A stretch of DNA of 64,000 nucleotides from Endozoicomonas numazuensis (GCF_000722635.1 NZ_JOKH01000002.1:495783-559782), one strand, 5' to 3'; shown: positions 36,335 through 45,227, counted from the stretch's first letter. The notes: a model not told the origin generated them from the sequence alone. Numbers and translations: made by a program.

Positions 36335-37519
36335 TCAGTGCACAGATACTGCATCTTCAATACCTGTATCCACTGCTTGCAGTCGATCTATTGAATCTGT
36401 TTCTTCAGACAATGCAGGGCTGCTGTCCTGACGGTAATTATCCTGACGATTCCAGACTTCACTGGGCCACTCTTCTTCGTATCGATGATGAGTATCAATA
36501 ATGGGGTACCCATCTTTATCCATACGAGTGAAGGTTTCAGCCGTATCAGTCATAGCCTGGGCTTCCGCCGAGCGGCCAAAATGAATATACCGCATGGTTC
36601 TCAGTACTGAGGAAGAGATCTTACCCAGCTCTTCCCAGTTATAAAGAGGGAGGTGTGGGCAGCGAATACGACCGGCTGACAGCTTCCACATCAGATACTG
36701 GCCAATCCAGTCCCGGATATAAGGAAATGCAGCAAACGCTGTTGCACACTCCAGAATGCTGTACTGATCGTCGTGACTTACGGCGATATCGCAGGCCCAG
36801 TATTCAGCATTTGCGGCTTTCGATGCTCTGACCGCCACTTCCAGTGCTTCTTTAGGGACATCCATATAATCCATACTGCCCCCCTGTGAAGTGTTGGTCA
36901 GCCACTCACCCTCAGGAGGACGACGCCAGAAAGCACAGACAGGTTTGTGACCAATCAGCATCACCCGGATATCAGCCTTCATTGGCACGAAGTCCTGAAT
37001 ATAAAGAGGGTAATACTGTTTCTCTGCCATCAGTTCCAGTGCTTCTATTTCACTGTCCACCTTGTGGACATAGAAGCCCCCATAGTTAGACGGACCATAG
37101 GAACGCTTGATGATCTTGGGGTAATCCGTATTTCTAAGAAACGCCCTTCCCTCATCACGATCGTAAAATATTCTGGTTTTAGGAATGGGCAGGTTATATT
37201 TCTCACAGAAGTGCGTCACATTTTCCTTGGATTTATTCGCAAACTGGGCATCCATGGAAGGTACAAATTGCACATCAGGCAGAGCCCTGGCAATTTCCCG
37301 GAACGTTTCGTAAGCCGTAGCGGGGATATTCCCGATCAGCACTTCTATTTTTTTGCGCTTCACTTCATTAATAAAGCGCTCTTTGTCATTACCCCAGTGG
37401 TAAACGACCGTTTCTATTTTGTCAGGCCAGCCACGAAAGTTGGACTTGTCAAAGAAACGCAGTACATGATCCAGATAGAGCAGACCAATCTTCGGCAGTC
37501 TGTTTTTCTTATGCGGCAT
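36335..37519 (-). CDS. ATP-grasp protein B, altered metal site
   Basis: 394 residues from the ATG at 37519, chosen because GAGGAAG lies six bases upstream; the upstream TTG is less likely. The ATP-grasp fold is shown by PKIIKRSYGPSNYGGFYVHK (nucleotide-binding Lys and glycine loop), DFVPMKADIRVMLIG and FWRRPPEGEWLTNTSQGG, a RimK-like order. The magnesium motif normally E-x-N reads E-C-A (ILECATAFAA), so the Asn ligand is absent. The last 90 residues are a polar tail. It overlaps the end of ATP-grasp protein A by eleven bases. It may be a non-canonical ligase or a partner subunit of protein A. Confidence 0.85.
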   Translation of the reverse strand: MPHKKNRLPKIGLLYLDHVLRFFDKSNFRGWPDKIETVVYHWGNDKERFINEVKRKKIEVLIGNIPATAYETFREIARALPDVQFVPSMDAQFANKSKENVTHFCEKYNLPIPKTRIFYDRDEGRAFLRNTDYPKIIKRSYGPSNYGGFYVHKVDSEIEALELMAEKQYYPLYIQDFVPMKADIRVMLIGHKPVCAFWRRPPEGEWLTNTSQGGSMDYMDVPKEALEVAVRASKAANAEYWACDIAVSHDDQYSILECATAFAAFPYIRDWIGQYLMWKLSAGRIRCPHLPLYNWEELGKISSSVLRTMRYIHFGRSAEAQAMTDTAETFTRMDKDGYPIIDTHHRYEEEWPSEVWNRQDNYRQDSSPALSEETDSIDRLQAVDTGIEDAVSVH

Positions 37520-38495
37520 GAACAGCTTCCTCAACACGCTCTTCAACTCTCCTTTCAGAGAGAGGATTCATTTCAATATCTACCAGTTTATTCACGGTGA
37601 CTTTTCGTTCAATTAACTCAACAATTTTATCGATCTTGCGATCGTTAAAATCCAGACCCAGCTCTTCTTGCTCCGGTGTAGCAAAGGCCGGGATACCGTT
37701 TACTTCCAGCACAACGTATTCTTCACGCTCCTGGTCATAAATCAGGTCAACACCCGCAATTTCCAGGCCGGTCACTTTTGCCGCCTTAATAGCCAGCTCT
37801 ATGACTTCTTCATTAGGTTCACGCACCATAACGCTGCCACCGCTGGTGATGTTGGTTTTCCAATCATCCTCAGGGGCCTTGCGCCCATAGCAACCGACAT
37901 AGTCACCATCGACAACATCAATCCGGAAATCCGTGTGATCATTCTGAACAAAGCGCTCGACAAAAAAGTGCTGAATATCGATCTTGTTGATAAAGGGCTG
38001 CAGCATATCCAGAGCACTTTCATTGTCCAGACGAACAATACCGGTGCCACCCCAGCCATCGGTGGGTTTATATACAGCCCTGCCACCCCAGTCGACCATA
38101 CTGGCACGCAATGCATCCAGGTTATTATGGCGACACAGACAATAGTCAGGCGTATTTATTCCATGCCTGCGTAACAGATGAGTCGTTTTAAACTTATCTT
38201 CCGTTAAGGCAAAAGAACGGTAATTATTAATAATTGGAATGCAACGATCCAGCATCTCGTAAAGATACATTTGATACTGGGTTTGTTGACCTGCGTTGTA
38301 AGTAAAAAACAGGTCCAAGTCTTCCATATTAACGCCATTGCACACAATTGAGCCTTTATGGGCCAACGCCTTGGCCAGGTTCAGCCCGGAGATGACACCA
38401 ATGTCTCTTTCTCTCAGACGCTCAATCAATTTTCGCTGGATAACATCTCCGCCACCATTCTGGTATAGCCAGAGTCCAACGGTGTACTTAGACAT
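37509..38495 (-). CDS. RimK-like ATP-grasp ligase A
   Basis: 328 residues from an ATG with AGGA seven bases upstream. Motifs are intact: an N-terminal pre-grasp domain, KFKTTHLLRRHGINTPDYCLC, RAVYKPTDGWGGTGIVRL for ATP binding, TDFRIDVVDGDYVGCYGRKA, DWKTNITSGGSV (the RimK xNxxxGG pattern) and the metal site YVVLEVNG (E-x-N). Such enzymes activate a carboxylate with ATP and join an amine, often adding an amino acid to a peptide or protein C-terminus. It is the first gene of a minus-strand unit with protein B and perhaps the M14 carboxypeptidase. A palindrome lies 40 bases upstream. Confidence 0.9.
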   Translation of the reverse strand: MSKYTVGLWLYQNGGGDVIQRKLIERLRERDIGVISGLNLAKALAHKGSIVCNGVNMEDLDLFFTYNAGQQTQYQMYLYEMLDRCIPIINNYRSFALTEDKFKTTHLLRRHGINTPDYCLCRHNNLDALRASMVDWGGRAVYKPTDGWGGTGIVRLDNESALDMLQPFINKIDIQHFFVERFVQNDHTDFRIDVVDGDYVGCYGRKAPEDDWKTNITSGGSVMVREPNEEVIELAIKAAKVTGLEIAGVDLIYDQEREEYVVLEVNGIPAFATPEQEELGLDFNDRKIDKIVELIERKVTVNKLVDIEMNPLSERRVEERVEEAVHAA

Positions 38496-38536
38496 GATCA
38501 ATTCCTGTAGAACTTATCGGTTATGTGAAGGACGTA

Positions 38537-38554
38537 TTCATAATGAATTATGAA
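38537..38554 (-). promoter_or_regulatory. Operator-like palindrome upstream of the ATP-grasp pair
   Basis: TTCATAAT and ATTATGAA form 8-base arms with a two-base centre, 42 bases upstream of the start of ATP-grasp gene A. The position suits a repressor or activator site. No regulator gene lies beside it. Confidence 0.4.
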
Positions 38555-38918
38555 CATGACCTTATTTGGAATTTGAGCAATAACGTTTTTGTTGCTTCTA
38601 AATTAGAACAACAAGGAAGTGTTATAGTTTTAGATTCAAGGTAATGACAGAAACATCCAAACTCACCTGACAGTGGTTATCAGATGTTTACAGGCTTTCC
38701 CAAAAAAGCCACCAGAGCAAAACAAAAACCCCAGTGCAACCCCTTAAAGCCCAAAGGAAATATACCTATCACTATCCGTTTTGTTAACTCTGCTTTTATG
38801 ACATTCGCCTATCTGTTGATTCAGATCAATTTTTCGACAGACCACCTCACTTCTTTCTCTTTTTAAGGCACTCTCCTGTGTTAGTTTCAACCCTCCAAGT
38901 GGGCCCTTGTTAAAAATA

Positions 38919-38963
38919 GATTAATGCTGCGTTAATCAATACGATTTTAGAATCGTTAATCAA
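38919..38963 (+). promoter_or_regulatory. Repeated operator-like sites upstream of the M20 gene
   Basis: Two direct copies of GTTAATCAA (38931 and 38955) are spaced by 24 bases. They flank an inverted repeat ACGATT-TTAG-AATCGT (38941-38956), and a further GATTAA...TTAATC pair lies just upstream. The cluster ends about 50 bases before the M20 start, as expected for a transcription-factor site. Confidence 0.45.
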
Positions 38964-39015
38964 CATACCCCCATCGAACGTTTGACTGCCTTATTAAGAC
39001 AACGAAGAAACTACC

Positions 39016-40104
39016 GTGGACTTTAAAGAACTCGCTTCTGTTATTGAGATCAACTCTCACACCAAAAACAAACCCGGTGTTGACCAGGTAGGTCAGGTTT
39101 TCTCTGAATGGATGGAAGCTCTGGGCTATCACGTTGAGCGCCATGAGCGAAAAGAAATGGGTGACCATCTTCATTTCAAATCTGAACACACTGAAGGTCG
39201 CAAATTATTGCTTCTTGGTCACCTGGATACCGTTTTCCCGGTGAATACCTTTACCGATTTTCATGAAGACCAGTACTGGATTTATGGCCCAGGTGTCTGC
39301 GATATGAAAGGTGGCAACCATGTTGCCCTGAGTGCTCTACGCCAGATCCATCATCAACAGGGCCAGATCAAAAATATCGACATGCTTCTGGTCAGTGACG
39401 AAGAAACCGGCAGCGATGACAGCAAATACCTGACCGCTGAACTGGCACAGCACTATGACGCCTGCCTGGTGTTCGAGGCCGCCGGAGAAAATAATGAAGT
39501 GGTAATTGCCCGTAAAGGTGTCGGGACCCTGTTCATTGAACTGGAAGGCAAGGCAGCCCATGCCGGCAATAAATACACCGAAGGTTGCAACGCCAACCTG
39601 GCTGCAGCAAAAATGCTGATCGCTCTGACCGAACTCACTGACCTTGAAGCAGGCACAACGGTTAATGTCGGTAAAATGTCCGGAGGCATTGGCGCCAACA
39701 CCATTTCCCCCAAAGCGAGCCTGACCATTGAATTTCGCTTTACCTGTGCTCCAGAGCGAGACCGGGTTATGAAAGCCATCCAGAGCATTGCACAAGAGGT
39801 CTGGGTAGAAGGGGTTAGCGCCTCTCTGAGCGGTGGTCTGCAAAGAGATGTGATGGAAAGCACCGAATCACAACAGGCATTACTGAGCGAGATTGAAGGA
39901 CTTCTGGGTTACGCCCTGCCGACTGAAAAACGTGGCGGCGTCAGCGATGCCAATACTGCATCGGCCACAGGCACACCCACCCTGGACGGTTTTGGTCCTT
40001 TTGGCGATGGCGACCACACCATCCATGAAAGAGCCAGCAAGGCCAGCTTTGAACAGCGAATTCAGGAAGTTTCTACGATTCTCAGCCAGTTTAATGCTGC
40101 TTAA
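39016..40104 (+). CDS. M20-family metallopeptidase, glutamate carboxypeptidase-like
   Basis: 362 residues from a GTG. The two-zinc M20 site is complete: LLGHLDTVF (His and Asp), GPGVCDMKGG (bridging Asp), SDEETGS (catalytic Glu and ligand Glu), VFEAA (Glu) and DGDHTIHERAS (His near the end). The central dimerisation domain is present (AAHAGNKYTEGCNANLAAAKML). The arrangement is that of carboxypeptidase G2 relatives, which release C-terminal amino acids, often Glu. There is no signal peptide, so it is probably cytoplasmic. It diverges from the ATP-grasp pair, with which it may share a pathway. Confidence 0.92.
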   Translation: MDFKELASVIEINSHTKNKPGVDQVGQVFSEWMEALGYHVERHERKEMGDHLHFKSEHTEGRKLLLLGHLDTVFPVNTFTDFHEDQYWIYGPGVCDMKGGNHVALSALRQIHHQQGQIKNIDMLLVSDEETGSDDSKYLTAELAQHYDACLVFEAAGENNEVVIARKGVGTLFIELEGKAAHAGNKYTEGCNANLAAAKMLIALTELTDLEAGTTVNVGKMSGGIGANTISPKASLTIEFRFTCAPERDRVMKAIQSIAQEVWVEGVSASLSGGLQRDVMESTESQQALLSEIEGLLGYALPTEKRGGVSDANTASATGTPTLDGFGPFGDGDHTIHERASKASFEQRIQEVSTILSQFNAA

Positions 40105-40127
40105 ACCCTCTCAGGTTTCGAGCTTCC

Positions 40128-40170
40128 GAATATCCTCAGCACTGAGTCTGAGGGTATTCAAATAGTTTTT
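40128..40170 (+). terminator. Terminator after the M20 gene
   Basis: GAATATCCTCAG pairs with CTGAGGGTATTC (two mismatches or wobbles), 24 bases past the stop, and is followed by AAATAGTTTTT. The stop codon of the broken minus-strand gene lies inside the stem. Confidence 0.7.
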
Positions 40171-40605
40171 CCCAACCGAACCGCCCATATAAAAATTTAC
40201 AAACCCATCCACCGAGTTGCCAGATAACATTGAGCAATGTCTCAATCAGGTACGGGGAGTCCTCTCCTTTAATTTCCCTTTCAGCCAGAGCGAGCTCAGG
40301 ATAGCTTTTTCTCAACCTGGAGGTATAGTTGAGTCCTTCTGAAGTATCAATATCACTCTTGTGAGCACTGGAAACCGATGATAATCCCGGGTTATAGACT
40401 GGCGTCTGCGAAACATTCTGATGGCCATCAACTCCAGGAGCCTGACCGAGAATAGACAGCCCGGCCTAAAATCCAGAAAGAACGGCCATCTTTTCCACTG
40501 AATTTGCTTAAATAGGTCAACTATTCGCACAAATTCAGTGAAAAAGCTGACTCGTTCTACTGAATTTTATGCTCGGACGCTATTCTCGGTCAGCCTCCTA
40601 GCCAT
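40136..40605 (-). pseudogene. Small gene broken by a foldback element after codon 2
   Basis: The minus strand has GGAGG six bases before an ATG at 40605, then one Ala codon, and then the 164-bp element begins. Beyond the element an open frame of 99 codons runs from GGA-GTT-GAT to a TGA at 40138-40136. If the 164 bases are removed exactly, the reading frame is restored as M-A-G-V-D-G-H-Q-N. The product would be about 101 residues, unrecognised, with a short hydrophobic stretch near its C-terminus (LLNVIWQLGGWVCKFLYG). With the element present only a MARRLTEN-type peptide can be made. Confidence 0.75.
40436..40599. mobile_element. 164-bp foldback element, family B, copy 4
   Basis: Full-length copy with ends AGGAGCCTGACCGAGAATA and TATTCTCGGTCAGCCTCCT. 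The interior is almost identical to copies 1 and 3. It interrupts a small gene directly behind its start codon. I see no clear target-site duplication. Confidence 0.87.
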
Positions 40606-40751
40606 GAGTAACCTCCAATACGAACAAATTCTGCCTTTTAGAACTTAGGTGCAAGGTTTAATTCATAACAAGACTGTTAGCAGAACTAACATTTACCCCC
40701 TCTTCCCCTCCTCTTATGAGACTTTCCGCAACAAGATAAGTGTCAAGCTTA

Positions 40752-40780
40752 TTGTCAGCGGGGCGGTTATTCCTTAGAAT
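40752..40780 (+). promoter_or_regulatory. Sigma-70 promoter of the rpsP operon
   Basis: TTGTCA (40752-40757), a 17-base spacer and TAGAAT (40775-40780) form a near-consensus promoter about 107 bases before the rpsP start. A hairpin GGAAGCGG...CCGCTTCC in the leader at about 40820-40845 could be a regulatory structure. Confidence 0.75.
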
Positions 40781-40886
40781 ATGCGCCCTTCATGGCTCAC
40801 TAAACATGTTCCATGAGTCTGGAAGCGGCTTATACCGCTTCCGGAGACAAGCGTTGCCGGACATCACGATTACAGGAAATTATTCC

Positions 40887-41132
40887 ATGGTAACAATTCG
40901 TTTAGCTCGCGGCGGTTCCAAAAAGCGTCCGTTCTACCACCTGACTGTTGCTGACAGCCGTAAGGCACAAGGCGGCCGTTTCATCGAGCGCGTAGGTTTC
41001 TTTAACCCTGCTGCTCGTGGTCAGGAAGAACGTCTGCGTGTGGACCAGGAGCGTGTTGAGTTCTGGCTGGGCCAGGGCGCTACCGTATCCGACCGCGTTA
41101 GCAAGCTGCTGAAAGACTCTAAAGCAGCCTGA
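40887..41132 (+). CDS. rpsP: 30S ribosomal protein S16
   Basis: 81 residues, the usual size. [25 protein letters not shown] and [12 protein letters not shown] are diagnostic. The ATG at 40887 has AGGA eight bases upstream; longer frames begin inside the leader. It is the first gene of the conserved rpsP-rimM-trmD-rplS operon, which makes ribosomal proteins, a 30S maturation factor and a tRNA methyltransferase. Confidence 0.97.
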   Translation: MVTIRLARGGSKKRPFYHLTVADSRKAQGGRFIERVGFFNPAARGQEERLRVDQERVEFWLGQGATVSDRVSKLLKDSKAA

Positions 41133-41191
41133 GGTTGCGATTGAACAGGCTTGAGCTGTTTGAAAGTGCCACCTCAAAAGGAACAGAACCA

Positions 41192-41746
41192 GTGAATAAA
41201 GCATCAGAGACCACTCAACCCAAACAGGTTGTGCTCGGAAGTATTACTGGTGTGTACGGAGTGAAAGGTTGGGTGAAGGTGTTTTCACACACGAACCCTA
41301 TGACCAACATTCTGAACTACAAACACTGGGTTTTGCGCCAGGATGGTCGCCAGCAGACCATCGAAGTCGATCAGGGCCGCCGTCAAGGCAAGGGTCTGGT
41401 CGCACATATCGCCGGATGCGATGATCGGGATATTGCCCGCCAGTACGCTGGTGCCGAAATCCTGATTGCAGAAAGCGAGCTGCCCCCTCTGGCTGATGAC
41501 GAAATATACTGGCATCAGCTCGAAGGTCTGGAAGTCAGAACCGCTGATGAAGCGGGTAATGAACTTTTGCTGGGCAAAGCCAGCCACCTGATGGAGACAG
41601 GAGCCAACGACGTATTGGTCATCAAAGCCTGCAAGGGCAGCCTTGACCGACGCGAGCGACTGGTTCCCTGGTTACTGGATCAGGTGATACTGGAAGTGAA
41701 TCCGGAAGCAGGATTCATTCGGATTGACTGGGATCCGGAATTTTAA
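41192..41746 (+). CDS. rimM: Ribosome maturation factor RimM
   Basis: 184 residues from the GTG at 41192, chosen for AAGGAA nine bases upstream and because the length then matches E. coli RimM. A TTG at 41135 would add 19 atypical residues. The N-terminal RimM beta-barrel ([22 protein letters not shown]) and the C-terminal PRC-barrel ([13 protein letters not shown]...[25 protein letters not shown]) are both clear. It binds S19 and assists assembly of the 30S head. Confidence 0.93.
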   Translation: MNKASETTQPKQVVLGSITGVYGVKGWVKVFSHTNPMTNILNYKHWVLRQDGRQQTIEVDQGRRQGKGLVAHIAGCDDRDIARQYAGAEILIAESELPPLADDEIYWHQLEGLEVRTADEAGNELLLGKASHLMETGANDVLVIKACKGSLDRRERLVPWLLDQVILEVNPEAGFIRIDWDPEF

Positions 41747-41751
41747 GTGTT

Positions 41752-42609
41752 ATGAGTGAAGCTGACATGGACAGCCCTGAGCTGACAAGTAGCCCTGAGC
41801 TGACAAGTAGCCCTGAGCTGATAGAAAGCCATGAACAATCACCCGTAACAGCAGATATGTGGTTCGGTGTAGTAACTCTGTTCCCGGAAATGTTCCGGGC
41901 CATTACTGATCACGGCATTTCTGGCCGGGCAGTAAAGGAAGGAATTGTCTCAGTGAAAACCTGGAATCCCAGGGACTTCACCCACGACAGACACCGAACT
42001 GTGGATGACCGACCTTACGGCGGTGGTCCCGGCATGTTGATGAAAATTCAACCTCTGCGTGACGCCATCCATGCAGCAAAAAAAGCTGCTGGAGCCGATG
42101 CCACGGTAGTATACCTGTCTCCCCAGGGACGCCTGCTTGATCAGGCTGGGGTTCAGGAACTGGCTGCTAAAAAGCGGCTTATTCTGGTATCGGGGCGGTA
42201 TGAAGGTATTGACGAGCGGGTAATCAACGATGAAATCGACGAGGAATGGTCGATCGGTGATTACGTGTTAAGTGGTGGCGAACTCGCCTCCATGACTCTG
42301 ATTGATGCAGTATCACGCTTTGTACCGGGCACCCTGGGTCACAAGGATTCCGCATTAGAGGACTCCTTTGCTGATGGCCTGCTGGATTGTCCGCACTATA
42401 CCCGTCCTGAGGTTTTCGAGGGACAGCAAGTGCCGGAAGTCCTTCTGTCTGGGGATCATGCGAAAATTCGTGCATGGCGCCTCAAACAGGCTCTGGGCAG
42501 AACCTGGCTGAGAAGGCCAGACCTGTTGCAAGACAGGACACTGACCAGTGAAGAGGAAAAACTGTTGTCTGAATTTATTCAGGAACAGAGTTTTCCTGAA
42601 AAGCCATAG
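41752..42609 (+). CDS. trmD: tRNA (guanine37-N1)-methyltransferase TrmD
   Basis: A SPOUT methyltransferase that methylates G37 and prevents frameshifting. The trefoil-knot region is intact ([54 protein letters not shown]). The family normally starts at [12 protein letters not shown], which is residue 36 here. The preceding 35 residues contain the repeat SSPELT and come from an 18-bp tandem repeat (AGCCCTGAGCTGACAAGT). Neither the ATG at 41752 nor that at 41857 has a good ribosome site, so the true start is uncertain. Confidence 0.95.
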   Translation: MSEADMDSPELTSSPELTSSPELIESHEQSPVTADMWFGVVTLFPEMFRAITDHGISGRAVKEGIVSVKTWNPRDFTHDRHRTVDDRPYGGGPGMLMKIQPLRDAIHAAKKAAGADATVVYLSPQGRLLDQAGVQELAAKKRLILVSGRYEGIDERVINDEIDEEWSIGDYVLSGGELASMTLIDAVSRFVPGTLGHKDSALEDSFADGLLDCPHYTRPEVFEGQQVPEVLLSGDHAKIRAWRLKQALGRTWLRRPDLLQDRTLTSEEEKLLSEFIQEQSFPEKP

Positions 42610-42659
42610 CAAGGCGACTCAACAAGCGGAACACTTGACTAACGGGAGCAAAATTTAAG

Positions 42660-43013
42660 ATGAGCAAGAACAGAATCATTGAAGCGCTCGAACAAGAGCA
42701 AATGACCAAGGAAATCCCAAGCTTCGGCCCTGGTGATACCTTGGTTATCCAAGTTAAGGTTAAAGAAGGCAACCGTGAGCGTCTGCAGGCGTTCGAAGGT
42801 GTCTGCATTGCCAAGCGTAATCGTGGCCTGAACTCCGCTTTCACCGTTCGCAAAATTTCCAGCGGTGTTGGCGTTGAGCGTGTTTTCCAGACATACAGCC
42901 CTCTGATCGCTTCTATCAATGTGAAGCGTCGCGGTGACGTACGTCAAGCTAAGCTGTACTACCTGCGCGCTCTGAGCGGTAAAGCGGCTCGTATCAAGGA
43001 AAAGCTCAACTAA
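42660..43013 (+). CDS. rplS: 50S ribosomal protein L19
   Basis: 117 residues, typical. [35 protein letters not shown] and [26 protein letters not shown] are diagnostic. GGGAG lies upstream of the ATG. It is the last gene of the operon, and a strong terminator follows about 110 bases later. The protein sits at the 30S-50S interface. Confidence 0.97.
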   Translation: MSKNRIIEALEQEQMTKEIPSFGPGDTLVIQVKVKEGNRERLQAFEGVCIAKRNRGLNSAFTVRKISSGVGVERVFQTYSPLIASINVKRRGDVRQAKLYYLRALSGKAARIKEKLN

Positions 43014-43122
43014 GAGAAGCTTTCGTCTCTGGCGAAACAACTCTTTAGAGTTAACAAGGCTTTGGGCATATTTTGCCCGGAGCCATAAAAGTTCTGACAA
43101 TCCGGCAACCTTGTCAGCACAT

Positions 43123-43150
43123 AAAAAAAGCGACGAAAGTCGCTTTTTTT
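43123..43150. terminator. Bidirectional terminator after rplS
   Basis: AAAAAAAGCGAC, a GAAA loop and GTCGCTTTTTTT form a textbook stem with A and T runs on both sides. It ends the rplS operon and can also stop the convergent outer-membrane protein gene. Confidence 0.95.
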
Positions 43151-43207
43151 ATATCTATAGAATCCAGTTAAAAAAAAAGACTCAGACAATCCAGAAAAGG
43201 ATTAAGA

Positions 43208-44650
43208 CTAGAACGCATAGCTCAGATGGAGACCTACTGCATTGATTTTCGCACTCTTATTCCAGTGATAATCATAGGTCAAACCCATTCCAAAACCGCT
43301 GTTCATTGCCCACTCAGCACCAACACCGGCACGATAACGCTCTTTATCCTTTTTATCAGCTTTAGTCATATTCACAGGTGTAGGCAATACAACAGGATTA
43401 CTGGCGCCCGTTATCGTAGTCTTGGTTTCATCATCGTTAAAGTCATGGTAACCGGCCAGTAATCCCATCAACAGGACATTGCTGCCAGATCCCGCACCCA
43501 ATCGTGTGCTCAGTTTAATACCGCCACCCAATTCAGAGATATTATAATCGGATGTTTTAACGGAATACGTATTCAGGTTGGACACTTTATCTTCGGTAAA
43601 GTCATCCAGCTTATTCTTCAGGTAGTTGTATTCAATGAAGGGCACGAAATCCACTTCACCTGCATAAAGATTCATATCTGCATGCAAAGTCACTCCCCAA
43701 AGCCTGGAATCATACTTTCCTTTTATTTTATTGCCTGCATCCTGACGGTCCTGCTTGTTTTCTGTTTTACCAAAATGCACTGCAGCCATCAGGTCAACAA
43801 TATTCAAGACCCACTTCCCGTAAAGTGAACCAAGCACATAATCCTGCTTCAGTTTGACATCATTTCGAGCCTTACTGGTTTCACCCTTCAAATAGGAAAA
43901 GGCCAGACCAAGCGATAACTCATCCATGTTACCGCCACTCAGATCATAACCGAGGGTAACCCCCCCGGATTCAAGATCGTACTTACCGGCAAAATCATCC
44001 TCATCTTTACCCGAGTAATAGTTCACAACTCCCCAGAAGTTACTTTCTGAAAATCCATTTCCTGCACTCAGGCCAGAGTCAGCTCCAGAACCCAATCGAT
44101 CAAAAATACTGGAGTTCACTAAAACTGTATTCTGATGAGCAATCTGGTTAGACTGCAATGCTGACGAAACCAAAGGGAAGGCGGGAACTAACGCAACTTT
44201 CGGAACAGTAGATGGCTTAAGTTCAGACGGCTCTTGCTCTACCGAAGCCATAACTGGCTCTGGCTCTGATACTGGCTCTGGCTCTGATACTGGCTTTGAT
44301 ACTGGCTTTGATACTGGCTTTGATACTGGTTCTGATACTGGTTCTGATACTGGTTCTGATACTGGTTCTGATACTGGCACTGGCACTGGCACTAGCACTA
44401 GCACTCGCTTTTCATCCTGACCATCAGAAGCTCCTTTCTGCTCAGCCAAATCATTTAGATAAGAAGATGCCTCAGGCACATTAAACTCAAAATTCTCACC
44501 ATATTGATTCTGCGTAGAGAAAGATACTCCATTCTGGCCAACCGTACCGCCTTTAGCCTCCGTCAATAAGGAGAATGGTGCAATTCCCACCAAGACTGCA
44601 GGCAGCAACAATCTTCGGCCTGACACCAGATGAACTTTTTGCATTTTCAT
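43208..44650 (-). CDS. Autotransporter-type outer-membrane beta-barrel protein
   Basis: 480 residues. A signal peptide (about 1-32, ending TEA/KGG) is followed by a short passenger with a low-complexity linker at residues 84-137, built from PVP, SEPV, SKPV and EPEPV units. A C-terminal domain of about 270 residues has alternating strands and ends in the aromatic residue of barrel proteins (VGLHLSYAF). It should insert in the outer membrane through the Bam complex, with the linker periplasmic or surface-exposed. The ligand is unknown. The gene lies alone between convergent rplS and the divergent exported protein. Confidence 0.82.
   Translation of the reverse strand: MKMQKVHLVSGRRLLLPAVLVGIAPFSLLTEAKGGTVGQNGVSFSTQNQYGENFEFNVPEASSYLNDLAEQKGASDGQDEKRVLVLVPVPVPVSEPVSEPVSEPVSEPVSKPVSKPVSKPVSEPEPVSEPEPVMASVEQEPSELKPSTVPKVALVPAFPLVSSALQSNQIAHQNTVLVNSSIFDRLGSGADSGLSAGNGFSESNFWGVVNYYSGKDEDDFAGKYDLESGGVTLGYDLSGGNMDELSLGLAFSYLKGETSKARNDVKLKQDYVLGSLYGKWVLNIVDLMAAVHFGKTENKQDRQDAGNKIKGKYDSRLWGVTLHADMNLYAGEVDFVPFIEYNYLKNKLDDFTEDKVSNLNTYSVKTSDYNISELGGGIKLSTRLGAGSGSNVLLMGLLAGYHDFNDDETKTTITGASNPVVLPTPVNMTKADKKDKERYRAGVGAEWAMNSGFGMGLTYDYHWNKSAKINAVGLHLSYAF
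44258..44402. repeat. 12-bp tandem repeats in the barrel-protein gene
   Basis: Units of the type GATACTGGTTCT and GATACTGGCTTT, plus shorter CACTGG and CACTAG units, run in frame through the gene and encode the Pro-Val-Ser-Glu/Lys linker. Because the unit is four codons long, copy changes alter linker length without breaking the frame. Confidence 0.9.
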
Positions 44651-45227
44651 AAAACTCGATTCAACAATAGAATGGACTTACCCAAATAAGTTAGAAATAA
44701 GCAACGAAAGAATTCTAGACCATTATCTCGAGAAGAAAAATTCTATAAATAAATCTCACCTTTAAGCGACTGCGTCCCGCCAGAATGTAAAAATTTTGTA
44801 TTTTTATATAATACTATGGTCAAATAAATAAGTTACGAATAAAAAGCAAGATTCATATTCGTTTAAAAAATAAAATCGTTTCTTAGCGAATAATAAAATA
44901 GCCACATATTACCAGACAGTATTTCCATACAAACCAACGCTGAACTAGTTTATTGCGATGTACCTTATGACACATATTTTTATTTTTTAAAAACAAACAC
45001 TGCAAACATTGTATGAGTACTTACTTTATTTAAACAGCTCTTGAACCCCTATTAAAGACGCCATCTGCAGTCTACTCTCAAGCCCGGAGTTTCTATTTGG
45101 AGTCTCAATAAAATCAAACTATTTTTATAAAGGCTTATCGCAGCAGGTTTGTCTGATTATTTATTTAAATATGCACTGAATACCTGAACGGGTAGTCATC
45201 GATCATCAACATCTGAAAACGAGTAAC
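44651..45227. other. AT-rich divergent intergenic region
   Basis: 577 bases, visibly more AT-rich than the flanks and without credible genes. It should contain promoters for the barrel-protein gene and the exported unknown, but I cannot single out one pair of boxes with confidence. The base composition suggests acquired DNA. Confidence 0.4.

Noticed and set aside
38684-38866. 60-codon frame near the ATP-grasp genes, considered as a peptide precursor
   Set aside because: No ribosome site, no leader-core pattern, and no conserved motif expected for a ligase substrate.
44296-44484. Plus-strand frame of Leu/Ile/Ala repeats
   Set aside because: It is the antisense reading of the in-frame repeats in the beta-barrel protein gene.
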